From Hydrogenimonas sp. (GTDB taxonomy: Bacteria > Campylobacterota > Campylobacteria > Campylobacterales > Hydrogenimonadaceae), in contig JAKIUX010000038.1 in NCBI GenBank assembly GCA_021647345.1, positions 1 to 7,288 of the forward strand: a stretch of 7,288 nucleotides of DNA, given 5' to 3'. Positions within the stretch are counted from its first letter, which is position 1, and the number at the start of each line of letters is the position of its first letter. The notes beneath the pieces are model-generated. The model was not told the origin of the DNA. It was given only the letters and a program-made list of their open reading frames with translations, and did not search any database. A program made the position numbers and the translations under genes. Below are positions 1 through 6,307 of the stretch, piece by piece.

Positions 1-381
1 GAACTCATAAGCAGGGCGCAACTTTTTCATAACCAATGCTAGCTTGTCTTTTGCACCTGCAACGTCGATTGCTTGCATTTCCTTTGCTAGAGACAACTTG
101 TTACGTCGTTCTGACAACATGTATTCCACAATGTTGGCAACATCAAAGTCTGTTTTTCCTTTGTGGATAACTTTAAAACTGTCTTCTACAGTTCCAAAGA
201 AAAGACTGTTATAACATGCCGAACGTAAATTTCCATACGCACACTGCAAAGACTTATTGGCAGAACTTGAATTCATGATGATGCTAGTCTCATATGTACC
301 ATCAAGCGCCTGTGATTCAAGGTTTATCATTGAAACCATATGTCGGCCAGTTTTCCCGCCGTCAAATTTAGCACTATATGT
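1..381 (-). other. Non-WecE C-terminal segment, possibly phage/plasmid DUF932-like
   Basis: This is codons ~278-404 of the open frame that begins as wecE. I see no WecE similarity here. By eye the segment DGTYETSIIMNSSSANKSLQ (304-323), followed by G327, R330, C333-Y-N335-S-L, and HKG (350-352), recalls the pattern of phage/plasmid DUF932/DUF945-type proteins: an asparagine-serine, then G..R..C.N, then H.G. That recall is tentative. Codon use shifts: all five arginine codons are CGN, whereas the WecE part mixes AGA/AGG with CGN, and TTG becomes frequent for leucine. No stop, transposase, direct repeat or tRNA marks the join near 381. It may be a foreign gene joined in frame by recombination, or a mis-assembled contig. 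Confidence 0.55.
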
Positions 382-1212
382 CTTGAAGCCCTCTTTTTCA
401 AGAGATTCAAGCCTTTCGTGGTAGAGGTGCCAAATTTCGAGCCGTTTTTCGTTGACCTTTTCTGCATTTTCAAGCTGTGCCCATAGGTATGCAGCTTGTA
501 ACTCCGATGGAAGGTAACTGCTACCTATGTCAACCCAGCTATATTTGTCGACCATGCCTCGGAAAAACAGGCTTCGGTTCGTTCCTTTCTCACGTATGAT
601 TTCGGCTCTTTCGCAAAACCTTTCATCATTGACGATAAGAAGACCGCCTTCGCCGCCGCTGGTGTAGTTTTTGGTTTCGTGAAAACTGAAGGTTCCTAAG
701 TGGCCTATAGTCCCTAGAGCCCTCCCTTTGTAGTTTGCCATCATTCCTTGGGCGGCATCTTCGACGACGAAGAGGCCGTAACGTTCGGCTATCTCCATAA
801 TGGTGTCCATCTCGCAACCTACACCCGCATAGTGTACCGGAACTATAGCTTTGGTTTTTTTGGTAATAGCTGCCTCTATAAGTGTTTCATCTATGTTCAT
901 GGTGTCCGAGCGAATATCTACAAAAACTATTTTGGCACCTCTTAAAACGAAAGCGTTTGCGGTAGAGACGAAGGTGTAGCTTGGCATGATCACTTCGTCA
1001 CCAGGCTGAATGTCGATGAGAATGGCTGCCATCTCAAGCGCATGTGTGCAAGATGGTGTCATGAGGGCTTTAGCACAGGGTAGGCTCTCCTCGAACCACC
1101 TTTGACACCTTTGGGTGAAAGGGCCGTCACCGCTAAGTTTTAAGTTTTGTAAGGCCTCTAAAATATACTTCTCTTCTTCACCTGTAATAGCCGGTTTGTT
1201 AAACGGAATCAT
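1..1212 (-). CDS. wecE: dTDP-4-amino-4,6-dideoxygalactose transaminase (WecE/RffA), C-terminal third replaced, partial at window edge
   Basis: PLP-dependent DegT/DnrJ/EryC1-family aminotransferase. The known family reaction is transfer of an amino group from glutamate to dTDP-4-keto-6-deoxyglucose, giving dTDP-Fuc4N. Residues 1-277 follow E. coli WecE closely: MIPFN start, TPSCTHALEMAA (52-63), GDEVIMPSYTFVSTANAF (71-88), VPVHYAGVGCEMD (124-136), EDAAQ (151-155, D152 for the pyridine nitrogen), FSFHETKNYTSGGEGG (175-190) with Schiff-base lysine K181, and GTNRS (210-214). The ATG start overlaps the wecD stop as ATGA, with a GAAGAG ribosome site upstream. From about residue 278 the similarity stops, but the frame stays open to the window edge (404 codons; E. 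coli WecE is about 376). The expected C-terminal domain is absent in all three minus-strand frames. If the join is real, the enzyme is probably inactive or changed. Identity of the N-terminal part is very secure. Confidence 0.9.
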   Translation of the reverse strand, partial: MIPFNKPAITGEEEKYILEALQNLKLSGDGPFTQRCQRWFEESLPCAKALMTPSCTHALEMAAILIDIQPGDEVIMPSYTFVSTANAFVLRGAKIVFVDIRSDTMNIDETLIEAAITKKTKAIVPVHYAGVGCEMDTIMEIAERYGLFVVEDAAQGMMANYKGRALGTIGHLGTFSFHETKNYTSGGEGGLLIVNDERFCERAEIIREKGTNRSLFFRGMVDKYSWVDIGSSYLPSELQAAYLWAQLENAEKVNEKRLEIWHLYHERLESLEKEGFKTYSAKFDGGKTGRHMVSMINLESQALDGTYETSIIMNSSSANKSLQCAYGNLRSACYNSLFFGTVEDSFKVIHKGKTDFDVANIVEYMLSERRNKLSLAKEMQAIDVAGAKDKLALVMKKLRPAYEF

Positions 1213-1937
1213 ATATTTCTCTTCTTTTCAACTTGTCTGTTTCTGCGGTAGTACCAGCACTCTATATCTTTTATATTGAATCCATATTTTATATAGAATT
1301 GCTGCGCATTGATATTTCTGCCTTCCGTGATCACACTTAACTTCTTGAACTTATTGTCATAAAGGAAGTTTTCGGAAAACTGAATCAAAGCGTTGCCAAA
1401 ACGTTTACCTTGAAAATCTTTTTTTATAGCTATCAATCCTATTTTCGCTTCATTTGCGTTTATATACTTAAGTGTTATGAAGCCTATTGGTCTATTTTTT
1501 TCACAAAGCGTAAAGCATATATCGTCAAAAACTTGAAAAACAGCTTTTTCAACCCATCTAGCGTAAAAGTTGCCTGTAGCTTTCTTGCCTACAAGAATCG
1601 GTAATCGACTATGCTTCACAAGTTCTTCAATAGCTATCGATTGAAGCTCAGGAATCTCTTCAGGTTTGGAGTTGCATATTTGTAAATTGGGTAATGAGAA
1701 GCAGATATCTTTTTTCTCTATAATTTTTTCAAAGATTACTCTGGTGTCTTCAAATACAAATTTGAACTCACCAAATATAGACTTACTCAATTCATCACTA
1801 ATAAGGCACTTTCCCTGCACCCAGTCAAATTGATTAAATAGCTTTTCCGAATATTTTCCTTCGGACCTATTAAGAGGATTGAACTGGCCGCACTCCATAT
1901 TGAAAAAGTTGCTCTCCCAATCAAGCTTTCTGATCAT
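1209..1937 (-). CDS. wecD: dTDP-fucosamine acetyltransferase (WecD/RffC-like, GNAT)
   Basis: A GNAT enzyme of 242 residues. WecD transfers acetyl from acetyl-CoA to the 4-amino group of dTDP-Fuc4N, the product of WecE. Residues that match E. coli WecD by eye: LDWESNFF at 5-12 (E. coli LTWENAFF), GNFYARWVEKAV at 122-133 (GRFYAQWIENAV), NANEAKIGLIA at 160-170 (NATDARIGLLA) and a terminal CWYYR (227-231). The GNAT acetyl-CoA loop is QGKRFGNA (176-183); the usual first glycine of Q/R-x-x-G-x-G/A is R179. The C-terminal GNAT signature NAQQFYIKYGF (210-220) carries the usual tyrosine. The start overlaps the upstream flippase gene by 17 bases, with AGGAAAG ahead of the ATG; the stop overlaps the wecE start by four. 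The gene is conspicuously AT-rich: 1681-1740 has 15 G/C in 60 bases. The neighbouring wecE strongly supports the assignment. Confidence 0.88.
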   Translation of the reverse strand: MIRKLDWESNFFNMECGQFNPLNRSEGKYSEKLFNQFDWVQGKCLISDELSKSIFGEFKFVFEDTRVIFEKIIEKKDICFSLPNLQICNSKPEEIPELQSIAIEELVKHSRLPILVGKKATGNFYARWVEKAVFQVFDDICFTLCEKNRPIGFITLKYINANEAKIGLIAIKKDFQGKRFGNALIQFSENFLYDNKFKKLSVITEGRNINAQQFYIKYGFNIKDIECWYYRRNRQVEKKRNI

Positions 1938-2841
1938 TCATCTTTCCTATCTTCAAATATAAGATCCAGCCGGCAAAGCCGACCAGAACTTTCGTGATAT
2001 AAAGCAAAAACGACACCATTACAGCTTCAGATACATCTACTCCGTAAAGCGCCATACCCGCGGTCATCACGCCCTCACGAACGCCTACTCCACCCAAAGA
2101 GATAGGAATAACCGTGGCAACATATACAAGGGGCATGATGGTCATGAGGCTTAGCAGACTTATTTCAAGTCCGAAGTATAGTGAGTATATATAGGCGATC
2201 ACTATGTCGCCAAATTGCCCAAGTCCTGAAAGCAGAAGAATGACTAGAATCTCTTTATATCTAATCTCCATCTTTTTTTGAATGAAATATTTTGCTGCAA
2301 TCAAAGCTAGAGCGATAGTGGCTAAGGTAAGTGTTATCAGCCAAAAGTTATAGCCTAGTCTTTCTCTTACCGTATTGTTGAAAAGCAAAGAGAACATTAA
2401 AATAATGCCTAGTGCCAAAAGTCCGGCTACCCTCTCTATGAAAACCGCAAGTAAAGATTTGGTTTTTGAGATATTGTAGTATTTGCTTACATAGTAGAGT
2501 CTCATGGCGTCTCCGCCTATGGCACCGGGAATGAAAATATTGAAAAACGACCCGATCAGATAGTAGCCGTAAAGCGACTTTAGAAGATATTTTTTTGTCT
2601 CTATGAGCTTTAGTACGATCCTCCACCTAAGAGTCATGAGCCATAGAGCGATCAGCATAACAAAAGCTGACAGAATGGTATAGTAGGCTATGTCGATATC
2701 TAATTTAGATAAGGATGAAAAGTCCAGTTTTGTAAAAAGATACGCAAGAAGCGATACCGAAACGAAGATTTTTAGAGCCAAAATAGCGGTATATCTGCCT
2801 TTTGAAGCTATATTGTTCATGCTTTTAGCTGCCGGCATCAT
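1921..2841 (-). CDS. Flippase-like membrane protein, LPG_synthase_TM / UPF0104 (AglD/YbhN) family
   Basis: Integral membrane protein of about 306 residues with 7-8 hydrophobic segments (roughly 18-36, 53-71, 94-110, 130-154, 166-183, 198-223, 229-254, 272-296). Family signatures are LRWR after the second segment, PGAIGGDAMR (105-114), ERVAGL (136-141) and PISLGGVGVREG (246-257). This domain is the membrane half of MprF without the lysyl-transfer domain. Stand-alone copies often sit beside polyprenyl-phosphate glycosyltransferases and are thought to move lipid-linked substrates; the substrate here is unknown. The upstream neighbour is exactly such a glycosyltransferase. The frame opens at a TTG (2868), but I chose the ATG pair at 2841/2838 preceded by AAGAGAG. 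ATG 2820, four bases after the upstream stop, is also possible; all three give the same membrane core. Confidence 0.82.
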   Translation of the reverse strand: MMPAAKSMNNIASKGRYTAILALKIFVSVSLLAYLFTKLDFSSLSKLDIDIAYYTILSAFVMLIALWLMTLRWRIVLKLIETKKYLLKSLYGYYLIGSFFNIFIPGAIGGDAMRLYYVSKYYNISKTKSLLAVFIERVAGLLALGIILMFSLLFNNTVRERLGYNFWLITLTLATIALALIAAKYFIQKKMEIRYKEILVILLLSGLGQFGDIVIAYIYSLYFGLEISLLSLMTIMPLVYVATVIPISLGGVGVREGVMTAGMALYGVDVSEAVMVSFLLYITKVLVGFAGWILYLKIGKMNDQKA

Positions 2842-3796
2842 CACTCTCTTGTTCGCTCTTTTTTTCAAACGTAGTTTCCGAAACTACATATATAGGCCTA
2901 TTTTTTGTTTCGTTGAAAACCTTGCCGATATAAAGACCAAGTATGCCCATATTTGCAAAGAGTAGTCCGCCAATAAGATATATTGAAACCATTACACTTG
3001 TCCAGCCAGCTACCGGTACCCCAAAGGCAAAATATCTTATTACAAGCCACAGCGCGTATGCCAAACTTAAAAATGTCATCAAAAAGCCGAACTCTATGGA
3101 TAGTCTTAAAGGTTTATTTGAGTGAGCCACTATAGAGTCTACTGCCAGAGCAATCAATTTTCTAAGTGAGTATGAGCTTTTGCCGTGCGGCCTCTGTGCA
3201 TGTTCTATATCTATGTTGGCTCTTTTGAAACCTAGCCAAAAGATGAAGGGTGCGTATCCTCTGTTTTGCTCTCTCATGTTTCTAAAAGCGTTTACTACTT
3301 TATGTGAAATGATGCTGAAGTTAGCAGTTGAACCGTCTGCTTCCATTCCACTGATGAATTTAAATAGTGTATAGAATAGCTTTGAAGAAAGCTTTTTTAA
3401 AAAGGAGTCTTTTCTTTCGGCACGTCGGCCAAAAACGACATCGTACCCCTCCTGTGCTTTATTGTAGAGTTTGATAATCTCTTCAGGCTGATCTTGAAGG
3501 TCGCAATCCATGACAACAACCCATTCGCCATCCGCAAAGTCTAATCCCGCGGTAATAGCCCTGTGTTGCCCAAAATTTCTTGAGAGGTTTATGCCCTTAA
3601 CTCTTGGATCTTTGGCGGCAAGCTGAATAATGATTTTCCACGCCTCGTCAGGACTTTGGTCGTTTACCATGATAATTTCAAAGTTTTTCGTAATCTGACT
3701 TAATGTTTCAACTAACCTCTCATAGAGCTCCGGCAGAGCTCTTGCGCAGCCATAAACAGGTGTGACTACCGATATGTGAGGTCTTCTATTTTGCAC
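2825..3796 (-). CDS. GT2 glycosyltransferase, polyprenyl-phosphate type (DPM1/ArnC/GtrB-like), two C-terminal membrane helices
   Basis: Protein of 323 residues: a cytoplasmic GT-A domain plus membrane anchor. HISVVTPVYG (7-16) opens the nucleotide-binding fold. VNDQSPD (44-50) and DCDLQDQPEE (97-106) supply the acidic and metal-binding residues, RNFGQHRAITAGLD (73-86) is the typical acceptor-side motif, and QRPHGKSSY (201-209) matches the R.hGkSkY element of DPM1/GtrB enzymes. Two hydrophobic helices follow (about 232-256 and 265-291). Relatives transfer one sugar from a nucleotide donor to undecaprenyl or dolichyl phosphate on the inner face of the membrane. The donor cannot be read from sequence; dTDP-Fuc4NAc is a reasonable guess because the operon makes it. 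The start is GTG, set by a GGAG seven bases upstream. It overlaps rmlB by 11 bases and the flippase gene by 17 or more, depending on the start chosen there. Confidence 0.87.
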   Translation of the reverse strand: MQNRRPHISVVTPVYGCARALPELYERLVETLSQITKNFEIIMVNDQSPDEAWKIIIQLAAKDPRVKGINLSRNFGQHRAITAGLDFADGEWVVVMDCDLQDQPEEIIKLYNKAQEGYDVVFGRRAERKDSFLKKLSSKLFYTLFKFISGMEADGSTANFSIISHKVVNAFRNMREQNRGYAPFIFWLGFKRANIDIEHAQRPHGKSSYSLRKLIALAVDSIVAHSNKPLRLSIEFGFLMTFLSLAYALWLVIRYFAFGVPVAGWTSVMVSIYLIGGLLFANMGILGLYIGKVFNETKNRPIYVVSETTFEKKSEQESDDAGS

Positions 3797-4904
3797 TATA
3801 TTTCTCCAGGTACCACTTTATAGTTTTAATTATACCGCTTTGAAAATTTTCATCAGCCATCCATCCGAGTTCATTCTCTATTTTGGTAGCATCAATGGCG
3901 TAGCGGCGGTCGTGGCCGGGACGATCTTTTACAAAGACTATTAAATCTTTGTAATGTTTGATGTTTGATGTTTGATGTTTGATAAACTTATTCTCTTCTA
4001 TGGGGTAGAGTTCGTCAAGTATTTCGCATATGGTATGGGCAATATAGAGGTTGTCTTTTTCGTTTCTTCCGCCTATGTTATAGGTTTCGCCGGCTTCTCC
4101 TTTATGGAATGCGAAGTCTATGCCTTTGCAGTGGTCTAGCACATAGAGCCAGTCTCTTATGTTTTTACCGTCGCCATAAATAGGAATAGAGTTGCCCTTT
4201 ATGGCGTTTCTTATGATGGTTGGAATTAGCTTTTCATCATGCTGCTTGGGGCCGTAGTTGTTGGAGCAGTTGGTAATGATTGTATTCATGCCGTAGGTAT
4301 GGCGGTAGCTTCTAACTATCATGTCGCTTGCGGCTTTGGAGGCGCTATATGGAGAGTTTGGGGCGTATGGAGTCTTCTCGGTGAAGAGCTCGTTTGGATC
4401 GTTGCTTAGTGTTCCGTAGACTTCGTCTGTTGATATATGGTGAAAACGGGGTAGCGCTTTGGTCAATGTTTGATAGTTTAAAGTTTCCTCTTTTTTTCTA
4501 TGGCGTTTGCGATATTTGAAGGGTCCTTCCATCCAGTATCTGTAGGCTACATCGAGTAGTGTAAATGTGCCGTTTACGTTTGTGTGCACGAATACTCCGG
4601 GGTCTTCTATGGAGTTGTCCACATGGCTCTCTGCCGCAAAGTGAATGACGCCAGTTATGTCATACTTTTGAAAGATATATTCAACAAGCTCTCTGTTGCA
4701 GATATCGCCCTTTATATGCTCATATCTTGGGTGATCTTTAACCTCTTGCAGATTTTCAAGACTGCCTGCATAGGTCAGAAGGTCAAGATTTATAACTCTA
4801 TAGTTTGGATGCTTTTCAAGAAAGTAGGGGATGAAGTTGCTCCCTATGAAACCTGCGCCGCCGGTTATTAAAATGTTGAGTGATGAGTTGTCAGTTTGCT
4901 GCAT
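3786..4904 (-). CDS. rfbB: dTDP-glucose 4,6-dehydratase (RmlB/RfbB)
   Basis: Extended short-chain dehydrogenase/reductase that removes water from dTDP-glucose to give dTDP-4-keto-6-deoxyglucose, the substrate WecE aminates. Visible: NAD-binding GGAGFIGSNF (15-24), DLLTYAGSLENL (41-52), HFAAESHVDNSI (88-99), HISTDEVYG (156-164) with catalytic T159/D160/E161, YSASKAASD (186-194) with Y186 and K190, TNCSNNYGP (211-219), GDGKNIRDWLYV (244-255) and RPGHDRRYAID (328-338). All catalytic residues are present. At 372 residues it is slightly longer than usual, because of two insertions in variable loops: about residues 135-152 and 306-318. The second is encoded by a 7-bp tandem repeat. An AGGAG lies ten bases before the ATG. 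It overlaps the four-helix-bundle gene by 14 bases and the GT2 gene by 11. In E. coli, rffG in the enterobacterial common antigen cluster has the same role. Confidence 0.95.
   Translation of the reverse strand: MQQTDNSSLNILITGGAGFIGSNFIPYFLEKHPNYRVINLDLLTYAGSLENLQEVKDHPRYEHIKGDICNRELVEYIFQKYDITGVIHFAAESHVDNSIEDPGVFVHTNVNGTFTLLDVAYRYWMEGPFKYRKRHRKKEETLNYQTLTKALPRFHHISTDEVYGTLSNDPNELFTEKTPYAPNSPYSASKAASDMIVRSYRHTYGMNTIITNCSNNYGPKQHDEKLIPTIIRNAIKGNSIPIYGDGKNIRDWLYVLDHCKGIDFAFHKGEAGETYNIGGRNEKDNLYIAHTICEILDELYPIEENKFIKHQTSNIKHYKDLIVFVKDRPGHDRRYAIDATKIENELGWMADENFQSGIIKTIKWYLEKYSAK
3804..3807 (-). promoter_or_regulatory. Ribosome binding site fixing the GTG start of the GT2 gene
   Basis: On the minus strand GGAG is followed by seven bases (AAATATA) and then GTG at 3796-3794, directly before MQNRRPHISVV. 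No ATG lies between this GTG and the conserved fold, so the GTG is the best start. The site lies inside the 3' end of rmlB, so ribosomes finishing rmlB could re-initiate here. Confidence 0.65.
3954..3981 (-). repeat. Four tandem copies of a 7-bp repeat inside rmlB
   Basis: The plus strand reads ATGTTTG four times without error (CAAACAT on the coding strand). It encodes the repeat-like peptide IKHQTSNIKH (residues 308-317) in a loop just before the conserved KDLIVFVKDRPGHDRR segment. Other RmlB proteins are shorter here, so the repeat appears to be an insertion. Because the unit is seven bases, gain or loss of one copy would shift the frame and cut off the last ~55 residues. Confidence 0.85.
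4449..4502 (-). other. Lineage-specific in-frame insertion in rmlB
   Basis: These bases encode about residues 135-152 (HRKKEETLNYQTLTKALP), between the YW...PFKYRK stretch and the conserved RFHHISTDEVYG. E. coli RmlB has about 17 fewer residues between the same anchors. The stretch contains a run of seven A on the coding strand (4491-4497) and a 10-base word, AATGTTTGAT on the plus strand (4465-4474), that also occurs in the tandem repeat at 3953-3962. The boundaries are approximate. Confidence 0.4.
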
Positions 4905-5259
4905 TAGATAAACTCTCCTGGGAAGTTTTAATTATTGATGAGAGCAGGCCTATCAACTCTTTGTTTTCGTCAATCAAAGATGCCGTATGTTTTTCGTTAG
5001 AGTTCAGGTAGCCTGTAGCAGCGAGTAGATTAGTCCAGTATTGTGTCTCTCTCGCCTCTTTGTGCGCTATGGACATTTCGGCAATAAAATCTTTTTTACT
5101 CTGTGCCGCCGATACCTTATTTATATTGGCACCTATGGATGTACCGCTTCGCAACAGTTGTTTTGGCAAAATATGCTCTTTATTTAGGTACCTGCAAAGC
5201 TTGTCAATTCTTACTGCAAATGAAAAAGATTTTTTCAATGTGATATTTTTTTCACTCAT
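4891..5259 (-). CDS. Four-helix-bundle protein (S23 / 23S rRNA intervening-sequence protein family)
   Basis: Small cytoplasmic helical protein of 122 residues. It shows the family signature LLRSGTSIGANI (35-46), then SKKDFI (54-59) and the KEARETQYW stretch (67-75), spread over four predicted helices. The family (PF05635/TIGR02436) was first seen encoded in intervening sequences of 23S rRNA. Many copies now sit in ordinary chromosomal sites, often among surface-polysaccharide genes, with no proven biochemical role. Here it starts two bases after the rmlA stop and overlaps rmlB by 14 bases, so it is built into the operon and not in an rRNA. An AGGGA about nine bases upstream serves as ribosome site. 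Family membership is secure; function is unknown. Confidence 0.88.
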   Translation of the reverse strand: MSEKNITLKKSFSFAVRIDKLCRYLNKEHILPKQLLRSGTSIGANINKVSAAQSKKDFIAEMSIAHKEARETQYWTNLLAATGYLNSNEKHTASLIDENKELIGLLSSIIKTSQESLSNAAN

Positions 5260-5261
5260 AA

Positions 5262-6131
5262 CTAGCGATCCCTGGCCATCTCAAGCATATACCTGCCGTA
5301 GTCAGATTTTAGGTATGGTTTTGCAAGCTCTGCAAGCTCTTCGCTGCTAATCCACCCTTTGTAGTGGGCGATCTCTTCAATGCACGCAACCTTGTAGCCT
5401 TGTCTGTGCTCGATAGTTCTTATGAAGTTACTTGCTTCGGCCATACTCTCGTGAGTTCCGGTATCGAGCCAGGCGTAACCTCTTCTTAAAAGCTTCACCT
5501 CAAGCTTTCCTCTTTTTAAGTACTCCTGGTTTACGGAGGTTATCTCAAGTTCTCCTCTTTCTGAGGGCTTGACACTTTTGGCTATCTCTATAACGTCATT
5601 GTCGTAGAAGTATAGACCGGTTACGGCAAAGTTGCTTTTTGGGTGCTTAGGCTTCTCCTCTATCGAGAGAACTTTCATGTTTTCGTCAAATTCAACTACT
5701 CCAAAACGCTCAGGATCTTTAACCTGATAGCCAAATATCGTAGCCCCATCTCTTTTTTGCGCGGCAGTCTCTAAAAGAGGCGTCAAACCGGGGCCGTAGA
5801 AAATATTGTCTCCTAAAATCAGGCAGACACTATCTTCTCCTATAAACTCTTCTCCTATTATAAAAGCTTGAGCCAAACCGTCCGGATTTTGCTGTACGGC
5901 GTAGCTAAATCTCATGCCAAGACTCTTGCCGTTACCAAGCAGCTCTTTAAAGCGCGGAAGATCCTGAGGAGTTGATATTATGAGTACCTCCTTTATGCCG
6001 GCAAGCATCACGACCGACAACGGGTAGTAGATCATAGGCTTGTCATAGATAGGCAGCAGCTGCTTGCTGATAGTTTGAGTCGCAGGATACAGTCTCGTGC
6101 CGCTTCCGCCGGCTAGAACGATAGCTTTCAT
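5262..6131 (-). CDS. rfbA: Glucose-1-phosphate thymidylyltransferase (RmlA/RfbA)
   Basis: First enzyme of the pathway: it joins dTTP and glucose-1-phosphate to give dTDP-glucose and pyrophosphate. At 289 residues it has the usual length and is complete. Visible: nucleotide-binding loop [11 protein letters not shown] (6-16), [17 protein letters not shown] (22-38), PDGLAQA (83-89), LGDNIFYG (106-113) with the metal-binding aspartate, [20 protein letters not shown] (156-175) and [12 protein letters not shown] near the C terminus. The start is the only plausible ATG (MKAIVLAGG). Its ribosome site is poor: the nearest purine-rich stretch, AAAAGGGG, lies about 13 bases upstream. As the first gene, it follows the divergent control region; the four-helix-bundle gene begins two bases after its stop. 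Confidence 0.97.
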   Translation of the reverse strand: MKAIVLAGGSGTRLYPATQTISKQLLPIYDKPMIYYPLSVVMLAGIKEVLIISTPQDLPRFKELLGNGKSLGMRFSYAVQQNPDGLAQAFIIGEEFIGEDSVCLILGDNIFYGPGLTPLLETAAQKRDGATIFGYQVKDPERFGVVEFDENMKVLSIEEKPKHPKSNFAVTGLYFYDNDVIEIAKSVKPSERGELEITSVNQEYLKRGKLEVKLLRRGYAWLDTGTHESMAEASNFIRTIEHRQGYKVACIEEIAHYKGWISSEELAELAKPYLKSDYGRYMLEMARDR

Positions 6132-6184
6132 AATTGGATGCGCGCCCCTTTTAGTGTTGTGTTCTGTTTAATTTTTTTGAAAAA

Positions 6185-6190
6185 AGTATA
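6185..6190 (-). promoter_or_regulatory. Candidate -10 element for the rmlA operon
   Basis: TATACT on the minus strand lies about 54 bases before the rmlA ATG in a very AT-rich stretch. I see no convincing -35 hexamer at normal spacing; epsilonproteobacterial sigma-70 promoters often lack one. TATAAA at 6252-6247 is an alternative further upstream. Confidence 0.3.
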
Positions 6191-6214
6191 ACTCTTTTTC
6201 ACTTTAAAAGAGTT
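6190..6214. repeat. Perfect 9-bp inverted repeat upstream of rmlA
   Basis: AACTCTTTT (6190-6198) and AAAAGAGTT (6206-6214) are exact reverse complements around a 7-base spacer. It abuts the candidate -10 element on the minus strand, so it could be a protein-binding site. If transcribed leftward it forms a weak AT hairpin followed by ATACTTTTTT, which is only vaguely terminator-like. Confidence 0.5.
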
Positions 6215-6271
6215 TACATACAAAATTGCACATTTTGGCCTTTTTATTTATACTGATTAACATTTTAATAC

Positions 6272-6301
6272 TTTACGACTTTAGTATAGAGCCGATATAA
6301 T
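6272..6301 (+). promoter_or_regulatory. Sigma-70-type promoter for the riboswitch-lipoprotein transcript
   Basis: A perfect TATAAT (6296-6301) is preceded, 18 bases upstream, by TTTACG (6272-6277; four of six match TTGACA). The expected start of transcription is about 6307-6309, exactly where the first paired strand of the riboswitch begins. This coincidence makes the promoter convincing. Confidence 0.7.
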
Positions 6302-6307
6302 AAGTGA

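Noticed and set aside
1921..2868. Lysylphosphatidylglycerol synthase (MprF) conferring cationic peptide resistance
   Set aside because: Only the membrane domain is present; the cytosolic lysyl-transfer domain is missing and the neighbours are sugar genes.
4491..4497. Runs of seven A/T (also at 2859-2865 and in wecD) as phase-variation tracts
   Set aside because: Short A/T runs are common in AT-rich DNA; switching tracts in this group are usually longer G/C runs.
4891..5259. Remnant of a 23S rRNA intervening sequence
   Set aside because: The gene is of the same protein family, but no rRNA sequence surrounds it and it is coupled to sugar genes on both sides.
3786..6131. dTDP-rhamnose biosynthesis operon
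   Set aside because: rmlA and rmlB are shared with the rhamnose route, but no rmlC or rmlD is present, while WecE- and WecD-type enzymes follow; the Fuc4NAc route fits better.
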